DNA of 64,000 bases from Isoetes taiwanensis (taxonomy: Eukaryota > Streptophyta > Lycopodiopsida > Isoetales > Isoetaceae): assembly GCA_021234155.1 (NCBI GenBank), contig JAJEKV010000002.1:19023592-19087591 (forward strand). Direction: 5' to 3'. Shown in pieces: positions 22,871-33,065 of this stretch. The position numbers and the translations under genes are program-made. The notes under the pieces are model-generated. The model was not told the DNA's origin. It ran no database searches and saw only the letters and a program-made list of their open reading frames with translations. Position 1 is the stretch's first letter. Every line of letters starts with the position of its first letter.

Positions 22871-23433
22871 ACAATTGCTTAGAAGGTCTTTTGGAGATCC
22901 CATACTTTCTGTAATGGTATATATGAGTACGAAAATACATGGGAGGCTTTTTATAGGAAGCCTAATCCAAATGGAAAAAGTTGCCTTTTAAAGGGGAAGC
23001 AATAACCTTAAAATATAGTTTTCAGAGCTAAGTTTTGCAAAAAAGTCTAAGTAATCATGAATCTCTGAGTTTCATTGTCAAATAGATCCAGATGTGTCCG
23101 ATTTTTGAGTTCTTTTCTCTGTCTTTTCTCCCCATTCCTCGATAAGGTTAATGAAGTAGCAATAAACACAATTGCAAACTTGGCATTTAGCTAGATTGAA
23201 TCTCCCAAATTGGTCGACGGTAAATAAGCCCTCGCCGAGCATCATATCTAGCACAATAACAGGGGATTACTTTTAGTTTTTTATATGTTTTTTTTCACAT
23301 GATTTCGTTGTTGTATTCGTTGAGATGTACTAAATAGTATTTCTAGAATGCACCCTTTATGGGCCATTGATTTTCGTTGGCTGAAACGATCCAAGGGCTG
23401 TTGTCTTTCTCTGCATGTGTTTGTGCATGAACA
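22871..23433. other. No recognisable gene
   Basis: AT-rich; nothing supported. Confidence 0.4.
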
Positions 23434-23518
23434 TTGCGCATGTGTATGCATGTGCATGTGCATGTGCATGTGTATGCATGTGTACTGTGCATGTGCATGT
23501 GTGCATGTGCATGTGTAC
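23434..23518 (+). repeat. (TGCATG)n-type low-complexity tract
   Basis: Alternating TGCATG/TGTGCA words over about 85 bp. The His/Met-rich and Cys/Met-rich frames across it are artefacts. Confidence 0.85.
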
Positions 23519-23864
23519 TTGCCCTCTTGGGTTCTTGTGACCGGAGTGGATTTTTACAATGCAATGCTGCAAAACTCGCCTTTGTTTCCTTCCCTTTGTC
23601 TGTTCTAAGATTTGCTGCAAATTCAAAAAGAGTTTAGAGTTTAGGCCCTCTATTTGCTTCCAACTTCTTGGATATTCTTGGCCTGCCGGATTGTTCATAG
23701 CAGTGAGCCTTCAGCTTCAATCAACAAATGGACTCTTGTACACACAACGGGCGGATTATTCCACGCCCTTTTTTGAGTCATGCAGATCAGGCAAACAGTG
23801 GCCACAAGAATGCATTTATATTGTAGGTTTGGAACTTTAATCGAACCAGAAGATGAATCATCCA

Positions 23865-23990
23865 TTACCTTTAAGCTAGAGATGGAGCATCCAAAATCAT
23901 ATGGATTGATAAACAATGGTTTCATTGTTACCTTTAAGCTAGAGATGGAGCATCCAAAATCATATGGATTGATAAACAATAGTTTCATTG
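23865..23990 (+). repeat. Two-copy tandem duplication, 63 bp
   Basis: The segment starting TTACCTTTAAGCTAGAGATG is repeated at 23928 with one visible difference (GGT/AGT near the end). Confidence 0.9.
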
Positions 23991-24220
23991 TGAAAGAGAA
24001 ATAGTTGTAGTTGAAGTAAGTAACAACACGTGGAATGCTAACAGAGCAAGCTTGATTCAAAACCTCTACCCTTGATCTCGCTTCATCGAGTGTTACATGA
24101 ACCTACTCCACATCACCAAACTAGTCGATTCTCTTCACCTGTTAAACCAAAGCCAGGCAACCCGTGAGAAAGTATCACTGGTTCTTTATGAAGCTCATCA
24201 ATTGTTACTGCAGAATGGTT

Positions 24221-24376
24221 TGTGAATAAAACATTATTATTGAGCATATCAATGTCAAAAGCTTTTATTTGATTCAATTTTATTTCGCTACTAAAGGTTG
24301 TGAATAAAACATTATTATAGAGCATATCAGTGTCAAAAGCTTTTATTTGATTCAATTTTACTTCACTAGTAAAATT
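24221..24376 (+). repeat. Two-copy tandem duplication, 78 bp
   Basis: The segment starting TGTGAATAAAACATTATTAT is repeated at 24299 with a few substitutions. It lies 230 bp from the 63-bp duplication, so two separate duplications occur close together. Confidence 0.85.
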
Positions 24377-25268
24377 CTATTTTCTAAATTAATATCAATC
24401 TAACCAATTTTCTTTCCTTTACGTTCATGCAGACTATAGAATCTCCCAATCCATCAATTCCACATGACATTCCTCCGATGCCTGAAGTCAACACGATATT
24501 GATCCAAACATTATTGTTGTACCAAAGAACCCTATAAATGAAGATCAAGTTCAATTAGTCCCGCCACCATCAGCGCAACCGCCACCTGCACATGGCGAAG
24601 ACCCTATTGATGTGTTTGTCATTATGGTTGCTTGGATACATCAACTTTCTTCATCCATCTCTACACCATCCCCAAGGCCCTAAAGGGGCCAAAAAAATTG
24701 TTAGTTAACACAAACCATTACACTCAACACTCTAAATTAAATCCCCCCTAAAACCCCCTTTGGTTTGACACGGAGGGTGATGTAGAGCAGCGAGAGCCCC
24801 TTTTATACCCCCTAAAACAGTATAATACATGCATGAAATCAACACCATTGAGTACATTGCCTCAAACCTTATAGTATTTTGCAACTCTCGTTATACAGTA
24901 TAAAAAAACTTGTAAGAGCATACCCCACAAACGAGGATCGCTATCTACGGTCCAAATCAAAGAATAAGTCGTGAATATGCCCATCCAATAGCTCTCGTTG
25001 CCCGGAGTCATTCCCCGTATGAATATACTGAATACACGAGCAGTCACACCTGCAATGATCTCCATGGTACATATAAGGGAAATCTCCAAATTGATCAAGC
25101 CACATGGCATTGATCATCAGATTAATTCTGTATGTTATCTGTAAAAAAGATAAAACTAGTGTTAGCTAAAAAAACCTCTTGAATTCAAGCAATATCATGT
25201 TTGATTTGTTGAATAACTGCATGGGGCCAGATTATCTCCTGGTAAAAAATAACTGAGTTTCTGCCCTT
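24377..25268. other. No recognisable gene
   Basis: Contains a short Pro-rich stretch near 24560-24680 and a minus-strand frame at 25110-24862 without a known motif. Some of it may be decayed transposon sequence. Confidence 0.3.
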
Positions 25269-25571
25269 CTACATTTTCGACAGAAGTAAGTAGATCCTCC
25301 AGTCATTTGCTTGGGGAAAGAAGATCTCCACTAAGAGGATAGTAGATAGGTTAGGAATGTGGAATTCCTCAGAAGCAAATCCAAGATCCCATTCTGACCA
25401 GAGGCAGCCTTTAAAGAGGTGTTTTTCATCTTCCTTCTCCTGTAAACGTCTACCACACAAGTCAGAAAAAGCCATTCCTATCCTATGCCTTTTTGTATTT
25501 GTGGCTAAAGCCTTATGCCACAATCGCCAGATGAAAGATTTCATTTTGGAATTTATTGGAGAGTTCCACAT
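25269..25571 (-). pseudogene. LINE remnant, zf-RVT-like domain
   Basis: About 100 residues on the minus strand resemble the zinc-binding region found after the reverse transcriptase in plant L1-type LINEs: MWNSPINSKMKSFIWRLWHK, ALATNTKRHRIG, then EDEKHLFKGCLWSEWDLG. The first cysteine pair is degraded (a single C before GRR). No reverse transcriptase or endonuclease domain is visible nearby, so this is an isolated fragment. Confidence 0.7.
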
Positions 25572-26718
25572 GAATTTAAGATTAATAATACATCTATCAT
25601 GACATAATACATGTGGGCTTTATTCACCTAAAGCCTATCCTACCATTGATATACCATTGTAATCTGATGGTGTTGAACTTCTTCAGTGATGAGATCCTTC
25701 ATAATTTGGTATAGGATGGCATGCTCGTCCCCAATATCACAATAATTCATCATTGAGGAGGTCGAAAATGTAAGTAACTCCAAGATCTGTCCATTTTTTA
25801 CATTGTTGCAGAAAGTGAAAAGCAAGGCACATGTTAGGATCATTTAAAATCATAAAGGGATTCCAGAAAATAGTTTGTATTCAGGGACTGTTATTGGGAA
25901 TAGTGAAATCAAAGCAAAAAGCCATGAGGCAAGGACATCCTTACCTTTCTCCATCCAAAGGGATGGCATTTAGACAGGTCAATGAATGAAGTCAACTTGG
26001 CATCATACTTTTGCTAAACCCTTGCGCTTAAGCACCCAAGTAGCACAAATCCCTGATAGAGCACAAATCAAGCCCAACTAACCAGCACAAGCATACATTT
26101 GCTATATGTGTATCTATTTTGTGTTTTGCACATTTGTATCCATCTTTTATTGATGTACTTAATTCATTCTAAAGGTGACATTTTGAGCATAAATATTTGG
26201 GCATGTCTTTTCAATTTTTTGTCTTTAAAGGTGAATTTAATTGCCAACCACATTATTTATAAGGCATTGTTTTCTCTACAGGACATTAGACCAACAGTCG
26301 GCTCTAACAAGGCAAGGTGCTGGACCTCCATTTAATTGTTATGTCCATCTAATTGCTACAGCGTAATGAATAGATAACCAATTTCTTAGGACAAAGATAA
26401 GAACAGATGCATTTGACTTCCAAGTATGCCAAAGGTATGCCAATGTAAACCTTGTAGCATTGACTGTCTATTCATCACCGCACAGCACTATATACATTGC
26501 TTCAAAATCTTGCAAAACCAGTTGAGATCTCTAGAACAGCAATGCATAACTCTTACAAAAACAACAGCAGCTAGGCATCATATAAAACATAACATAGACA
26601 CAGTTGAGCAAAAACAGATATCTCAAAATAAATGCCGAATATAGCCTCTTCCAATTTCCTTAGTCCCAGATCAAAAGCAACACACTTATCAGTTGGAGTG
26701 ACGCCAATTATAAAGAGC
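25572..26718. other. No recognisable gene; 3' flank of RPL5
   Basis: Short frames without motifs. The right end would hold the RPL5 3' untranslated region, since that gene ends at 26719 on the minus strand. Confidence 0.35.
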
Positions 26719-28264
26719 TTAATCCTCATCGTCTTGGCTCATTGCCTTAATCCGAGCAATAAGATTTGATTTTCGTTCGTCATAAGTCAACTTCTTAATC
26801 TTCCAGCTGCAGCGTAGAGAAATCCTTAATACAAGAAGATATAAGTTCTAAACATGCTGCAAAAAAAGAATGACTTACGCTCTCTTCACTTGAGGAGGAT
26901 GTTTCTCGGTGTGCTTCATTGTAGGATCGGCACGAATGGCAGCATGAACGCCAGCATATAATGCTTCCATGTCCTCGGGCTCTACACCATTCTCAATATA
27001 CTGACTGAAGTGAGATTGGTACTTCTCAGGTTCTGAATCTCTTAACTCCTAAAATCAGTAAATTATGTGTTATTATCACACATAATAATAGTTCTACTAC
27101 TACTAGAAAGCAAGGCATACCTTCATATAGTCAGAAACATGGCCACCAAATATATACTTGCGGTGAACATCGGCATTCAGACTCTTGTCCTCTTTGCTAA
27201 ACCCTGCAAATCGCTTCTCGCTATGGGGTATATCAAGACCACCATCAAGTGCACCCTGCAATTATTGTATCGTAAAGACATTCTCTCTTATGCAAATATT
27301 TAGCTGAGCATTCAGGCCTAAATGGTACATACCTTCAAAGCCCCAAACACACGATTTCCAGTAGTAGTTCGAAGAAGTCCAACATCAAGCAATGCCCGAA
27401 ATGGACGCCTTTCTTCATCAGGCTCAACATTATAGTCCGCACCTGATGCCTGAGCAAAACATGCTTTACATATAAAAGGGGAACAACAAAGCATAACGTA
27501 AACAACTTGAGTGCTTAGAATCTAACTACCTCAACATTTCCTTCATACTGTGTATCCAATTCCATTTGCTTCAGCAACCTCCTAGCCAGAAGGAGACCAG
27601 TGCAATATGCTGGAATGAAAATTATCAGGAGTGGATGACAAGTCAGTTGCCAACAAAACTCCAACACCAACCTGCGGAATAGTTGGTCAACCCAACTTTG
27701 AGGCCATAGCGTGGCAACTCATGAGAATATGCAGCAGCCATAATAACATCACCAGCCAACGTTGCATATGCAATTTGACAAACAATATCTTGATTTGTCT
27801 GGTTACTAGTTAAGGAAATCACAGACACTACAAGATCCCAAACTTCAAGAGACATTATAAGAGTCAACGTATAATAATAGACTTAAAAGGATACAAATCT
27901 TACAACAAACCGATACTTCGGAGTGTTGTATTTGTTTTTATCTTGAGTTGTAAGCCTAATTCTGGCTCGGTAATCCGTTTTCCCAGCTGTCAAGAAAAGT
28001 ACCAACTTTTTTTATTATTCTGCAACAGGTAAGAAAACTTAGTTTTTCAGAACGCACCTCTTCTACGTTTATATTTGACTTGAAACCGTTTGAAGTAGGC
28101 CTTGGTCCTCTGCGACTTGACGAACGGCTACAGAACATCAACAGATAAGTAAGATTTAGAGTTTGCAAAAGTTTTAAAGCTTGTACAGCTCATTGTAAAC
28201 AAAACGAAGACATGGCCAAAGTCTCGAAGCCTTGAGGCAGAAACAAAGTAAGAATGCATACCAT
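26719..28264 (-). CDS. RPL5: 60S ribosomal protein L5 (uL18), nine exons
   Basis: Encodes the large-subunit protein that binds 5S rRNA. Exons, in transcription order: 28264-28262 (the ATG alone), 28127-28058, 27986-27895, 27798-27672, 27609-27530, 27449-27333, 27255-27121, 27048-26879 and 26806-26719, stop at 26721-26719. All eight introns are GT..AG and every junction keeps frame, giving 882 coding bases or 293 residues, close to the usual ~300. Recognisable blocks are [114 protein letters not shown] and the basic tail KKLTYDERK ending in an acidic QDDED. No disruption was found, so I call it functional. Confidence 0.97.
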
Positions 28265-28720
28265 CGTGACGGCTTGGAGCGCCGAAGAGAATTCCGATCA
28301 GGGCGCCGTCCCGATAACCCTAAACTTCTAAAACCCTAAGGGATGAAATGGGTGCTTTTATTGGCTCCCGATTAATGGGTTCAATTCCGAATAGGTAGCC
28401 TATTAGACTCGTCAATTCGCTTCATTGTGAACGTCGAATACCAAAAACGGGTATTAGACTATGAGTATTGTATAAGTCGGATACCTAAAAGAGTATAGTA
28501 TAAATCGAATACGTAAAGAGCCAAAAAAAAATGTCCCGATAACGCTAAACTTGTAAAACCCTAAGGGGATAAAATTGGCGCTTTTATTGGGTTCGATTTA
28601 GACGCATAAATTCACTCCATTGTAGAAATCGAATACCAGGAACTAGATAAATTCATATGAGTATCGCATAAGTCGAATTCCTAGAGAGTATTGTGTAATT
28701 CAAATACCTAAAGAGCAAAA
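28265..28720 (-). promoter_or_regulatory. RPL5 5' region with telo-boxes and a tandem duplication
   Basis: Upstream of the RPL5 ATG lie AAACCCTAA (28331-28339) and a second ACCCTAAA (28317-28324), the telo-box typical of plant ribosomal-protein promoters. The block starting CCCGATAACCCTAAAC at 28311 recurs at 28535 (CCCGATAACGCTAAAC), with another AAACCCTAA at 28556-28564. Downstream words (GAATACC, GAGTAT.G.ATAAGTCG, CCTAAAGAGC) also recur at the same spacing. The promoter-proximal region is thus duplicated with a period near 220 bp. Confidence 0.7.
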
Positions 28721-29324
28721 AAAGAAAAAGGGCCAAAAGCCAGGCTGAAACCAATGCAAGGTACTCAAAGTACAATGCACTAACCATCTACAATACCTAC
28801 CATAACAATAAAAGTAATCCTTATAAAATAAGGAAAATATCGTTATGATATTCGACTGGTCCAATATCCAAAAAAGGTAATCGACTTACAGCTTCGTGGA
28901 ATCCAACCCCAAAAGGAGAGCCCATATTTTTCCTAGTACAAAATGGCAGCCAATGTGTAAATTACAAAATGGATCCTAAAGTTTGTTCGAAAATAAAAGT
29001 TTCACTTGCGAATGTCCAAGTTCCACTAATCCTGTTTTATCACTAATCCAAGTTCCACTAACCCTAATCCTGTTTTATCACTAAATCATGGCCCGTCGGG
29101 CCAAGACCGCCCGGAATATCCCAAATGAGATGAGAGCACATCCCTCGAGGGTGCCCTAAAAGTAGAATATGTTTCGGATAAAATACATCACAAAATTTAT
29201 GATTCGCATGTGGAATACATAATGGTCACATGAACTAGAACCACTTCAGCCCAAATCCCTAAAATTATCAAAAGAAATACCTTGCTAGGATTCGGACATG
29301 TCCATATAGCACCAAAAAAAAAAA

Positions 29325-29347
29325 ACACACACACACACACACACACA
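29325..29347 (+). repeat. (AC)n dinucleotide repeat
   Basis: A short run of AC dinucleotides preceded by a poly-A stretch. Confidence 0.85.
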
Positions 29348-29500
29348 GCTAACTTTAAGACTCCATCCCTGCATCCTAAAACAATCACAGCTTCACATAC
29401 CATCCATGCATCCTATAACAAAAAAATGTGCCAACGCATCTGGGTTGCCCTCGGAACTGTGTTGTAGATGAAGGGATTGTCCATTTGTTTGTTATTCAAT

Positions 29501-29552
29501 GCATGGCCAATTTGGTCTCCACGAACTTTAAAAAACCTATCTATCTCTGTAT
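29501..29552 (+). repeat. SINE-like 3' end, diverged
   Basis: Carries GGCCAATTTGGTCTCCACG, an A-run and CCTATCTATCTC, the same layout as 472-536 with a degraded core and tail. Confidence 0.4.
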
Positions 29553-30299
29553 GACTATTGCTTTTATTTTTTTGATAGGTTTTACAGGTCGCCTTTGTTG
29601 TGGAAGCTATGTTTAGCATCATTGGCATGTTGTAGCACTTTTAAATCACGCAATACTACAACATTATATTGACATTATGGCAAGTTATTAACAAAATGAT
29701 AGCTGGATATAAAACAAGCAATAACAAGTTTTGTGGAAAATTGTGTGACAAGTTTGTGTCCAAAGAATATAGTTTTGGGTGTGCAACAAAGTCTTATGAT
29801 CTATTTACTTAGTCATTCTTTTATGGAAACAACTAACTGAAAAATTGCCAATTAGCTAACTCTAGGCCTCAAATTATTCTATGGATGCTAGGAAATAAAT
29901 ATTAACCGTATATTTCCTTATTATCTAGAAAATTATTTTAGCTAAACCAGCCCAAAACTCATTCTAAACTTTTCTACGGCTTAGCCAAACATTACAAGTT
30001 TTCACTCTCTTGCTTTCTAGTATTTGGCTAAAGAGCTCGAAGATTAGTGCGGGCGCGAAAGGGCGCAAAAAAAGTTAAGCTAAAATTATTATTTTTTCCT
30101 CCATTTTTTCCATTTACCTTAGCCAATATTTATGGAAAATGTGCTAAAACAGAGTTGCGTCACTCCAATGGACGAGATCATGCCAAATGGCATGCATGCA
30201 TGTAGATTCTAAACTATTTTAGAACCTCCTAAAAACAGTCCTGCATATGAAGACGCAAGGAAATCCAAGTACTTCAGCTCCTGCCTTGAACACTCGGTG

Positions 30300-30480
30300 C
30301 TATCATAGGAGGGGGATGGTATAATGATCATATAGGTATTTATATTATACGAGCATTATGCTTGTATGTATAAAAGATGGTTGTCACATGGATGCAAAAG
30401 GTAGTTGCACAAGGCAGGATTTAAACTCGCAACCTTCTAGTTGCAAGACGTAGCTTTGCCAAGTGCGCTCCCCATATGGG
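30300..30480 (-). repeat. tRNA-derived SINE-like sequence
   Basis: On the minus strand an A-box-like TTGGCAAAGCTACG is followed about 30 nt later by a B-box-like GCGAGTTTAAATCCTGCC, then a non-tRNA body. The arrangement resembles plant tRNA-derived SINEs. Ends and target duplications were not resolved. Confidence 0.4.
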
Positions 30481-30599
30481 TAATATTATTGGAACTCCCC
30501 AGTCTTGTCAAGATCATTAGTCAAATTCTTGCCAGGTTCCCAGGTGCAGTCACTTGGAGAGTATCCTTCTCAATTGACAAAATAATGTAACTGCCGATG

Positions 30600-31520
30600 C
30601 AGAAACTTTGAGTTCAAAATTTCTCAAACTTCAAACTCCTCTTGATCATCAATTTCTACCAGTGGAGGTGATGGAGGAACACGATCCCGGAAGGGATGTG
30701 TAAAGCTCCACTAGTGAAACTTGGAATACTGGATGTAGACGAACATCTCCAGGGAGCTCGAGCTGGAATGCCACATCGTTGATCTGCGCCGTGATTTGAT
30801 AAGGATCAAGGCGACAAGAGTCGGGTAGAAAGCTCCCTATGCAGAAGCCAGATAAAGGTCACCAACTTTAAATATAGGGGCTTCTTGATGATGCAAATAG
30901 GCATAATGTCGATAGCGTTTCTGTGCCTGTAGAAGATGATGTTGAAGATCTGATTGAAGAGCCTGGAGGTTTGCAAGTCGAGACTTAGTACTAGAATTGA
31001 CGGAATCATATCCAGTAGCATCAAGAGATCAATGAGGATGTTGGCCAGAGTTAAAAAATAACAGAATTGAGCCAGTAGAAGTATGTACTGAGTTATTATA
31101 AGTAAACTCAGGTAATGGAAGCCAATAGATCTAACTATCCTGCTAATAACTGATGGAACACCTCAAATATTGTTCCAAAGTCTGATTAGTCCACTCTGCT
31201 TGCCCATTACTTTCGCAATGATGACTGGAAGACAACAAGTGGTCGATACATAATAGCTTCAACAGTCACTTCCAAAAGCCTATGACGAACTGAGGTCCAT
31301 AATAACTGACAATAGTGTCTGGGACTCCATGAAGTCTGACTATTTGACAAAGAAAAAGATCAGTTGTTTCCTCGCTGATAATGGTGATGTTGCAAGGAAT
31401 AAAATGAGCCATCTTAGAGAAATGATCAACAATCACTATGATGGCATCATCATGACCCCGAGAGAGGCAACGACTGAAGAAGACCATGAGAAAGATGTCT
31501 CAGAACCTTTGCTCGACAGT
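30600..31520 (-). pseudogene. Ty3/gypsy integrase remnant
   Basis: The minus-strand frame at 31487-31266 contains IVIVDHFSKMAHFIP and VRLHGVPDTIVSYYGPQFV, the DDE integrase core of Ty3/gypsy elements, with Asp of the usual SDRGPQF changed to Tyr (SYYGPQF). In other frames down to about 30800 there is sequence resembling the post-integrase region, including QKRYRHYAYLHHQEAPIFKV followed by GDLYLAS. Several frame changes make it defective. No LTR was identified for this copy. Confidence 0.75.
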
Positions 31521-31675
31521 AGATATGACAGGATCGAATGAAAATTTCGACAAAGCGGCAAAGTCCAGGCCACCAATACTCTGGAGTAATAAGTTTAAGG
31601 GAAAAACTACAAAATACTTAATTTGTAGTTTTTCTCTAAGTTTAAGGGAAAAACTACAAAATACCCTTATGTTTT

Positions 31676-31997
31676 GGGTGAAAGCATGCTAGGGTGCACC
31701 ATCTAAAGTTCTTTTTAGGGAGTGCAAAACTATCCAGAAAAGTACCCAGCACTGGGTACTCGGAACTTGCATAAATGTCTCAATAAGCAATAAGTTTGAG
31801 AGTTGATTCATTCATTTTAATCTTTAATAGTATTGTTACCCACTAATACTATAGGTTAACATTTTATTGACCTTCAATACAAAATTTTTGAATTGATTTT
31901 AATGGGAAGAAAAAACAAAAAGTACCAGTTTTAAAAGTACCCAGTGTAGATACTTTTGAGGGTTCCAAAAGTGGTACACCATAGCATGCTTTCACCC
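31676..31997. mobile_element. Nested MITE inside the foldback element
   Basis: 322 bp bounded by GGGTGAAAGCATGCTA and its complement TAGCATGCTTTCACCC; the inverted ends extend about 25 bp with few mismatches. It interrupts the left arm of the surrounding foldback element. Removing it restores the word ATGTTTTGATAAATTT, whose counterpart is intact in the right arm. A TTTT direct repeat flanks it. No coding capacity. Confidence 0.85.
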
Positions 31998-32355
31998 TTT
32001 TGATAAATTTCACGACATACCCCTGAGTTTTCATAAACTTTTGTAATGCCCTTGGTCAATGTATTTAGTATTTTGTATTATTAAAAATTGTTCAAATGCC
32101 TTTAAGATGTATCTTAATTACTCAAATGCCCTTAAGATTTCACACAATTCACCAAATACCCTTAAGATGAGAGATGATACAGGTTTTATCCTGATAATCT
32201 GATTAGGGTTCTTTCCAAATATAACCATCAAATTTGAGAGCCATGATCAGAATATTAAATATTCTTACTATATTGCTTTTGAAAGAGATGGATTCGCATT
32301 CAGTTTTTCTTTGGCAAATGCCCTTGAAAAGATGCAAGATGAATGTATTCAGAGA

Positions 32356-32397
32356 TATTCTATTCTATTCTATTCTATTCTATTCTATTCTATTCTA
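32356..32397 (+). repeat. (TATTC)n microsatellite
   Basis: About eight TATTC units, the same motif as the tail of the SINE-like family, but without its conserved core. It lies in the centre of the foldback element. Confidence 0.9.
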
Positions 32398-32786
32398 TAT
32401 GGCAGTAAATAGCGGATTCAAGCATGTGAGGTCGAATTAAGTTTTCCACTGGAATTCCATTAGGTTAGCACGTCTAAATCTTTGCTCTATTTTCTATTCA
32501 AAAACTAAAACTGCCGATGTCAAATCGTTGCCCCAAAAATACATCCATTCAGAAGGGCTTTATATGAAATATGTAAAATACAAGGCCATTTGATGATATA
32601 CAAAATTCTACAAACCAAATACGTTGACCAAGGGCATTACAAAAATTTATGAAAATTCAAGGGTATGTCGTAAAATTTGTCAAAACATGGGTATTTTGTA
32701 GTTTTTCTCTAAGTTTAAACGTCTTGGCTACTCCAAAATGTTCGACCATAGGTGAGTCATGACGTGAAAGAAGCTAAATAGCGAAG

Positions 32787-33065
32787 CACCACAACAAGAA
32801 AATGGGCATTTAGCGATGGGGGATCGCGACGTCTGGGTCACGCGACGTCACATTTGACATGACCAGGTCACGTCAACGTCGCCAGTAACCACGTCAAAGT
32901 CGCCAGTAAGGACGTCACGTGCGACGTCTACTGCAACGCCTCACGTGACACAGGCGACGTCTGCCACCATGTCGCTATGACAAGGCCGCATGTGTCACGC
33001 CAGATACGCTGTCAACGACGTCACGTCGCGTGCAACGTGACGTCGCGCGCGACGTATACGCGACA
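32787..33065 (+). mobile_element. CACTA-like terminus with ACGTC-rich subterminal region
   Basis: The sequence CACCACAACAAGAAAATGGG followed by CATTTAGCGATGGGGGATCG resembles CACTA (En/Spm) ends, which typically start CACTACAAGAAAA and continue with a TTTAGCGACG-like stretch. The next ~230 bp is dense in ACGTC/GACGT words in both orientations, as in CACTA subterminal transposase-binding regions. The first bases deviate from CACTA, and no matching right end was found in the window. The large tandem array begins immediately after it. Confidence 0.45.

Larger units (their letters stand above)
28721..30299. other. No recognisable gene
   Basis: AT-rich spacer containing a short (AC)n tract at about 29325-29347 and a SINE-like end at 29501-29552. 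Open frames are short and motif-free. Confidence 0.4.
31590..32718. mobile_element. Foldback/MITE-like element with long inverted arms
   Basis: The left arm (about 31636-32105, without the nested insert) and right arm (about 32590-32718) are inverted copies. GTTTAAGGGAAAAACTACAA on the left matches the complement of the right end (AGTTTTTCTCTAAGTTTAA), and both continue through CGACATACCC, TTTGTAATGCCC and TTGGTCAA.GTATTT-type words. The first ~45 bp of the left end is itself duplicated with an inverted piece at 31590-31640. No coding capacity. The element lies beside the gypsy integrase remnant and may be inserted into it. Confidence 0.7.

Noticed and set aside
23281-23698. His/Met-rich or Cys/Met-rich metal-binding-like peptides
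   Set aside because: They come from the TGCATG low-complexity tract, and all frames look similar.
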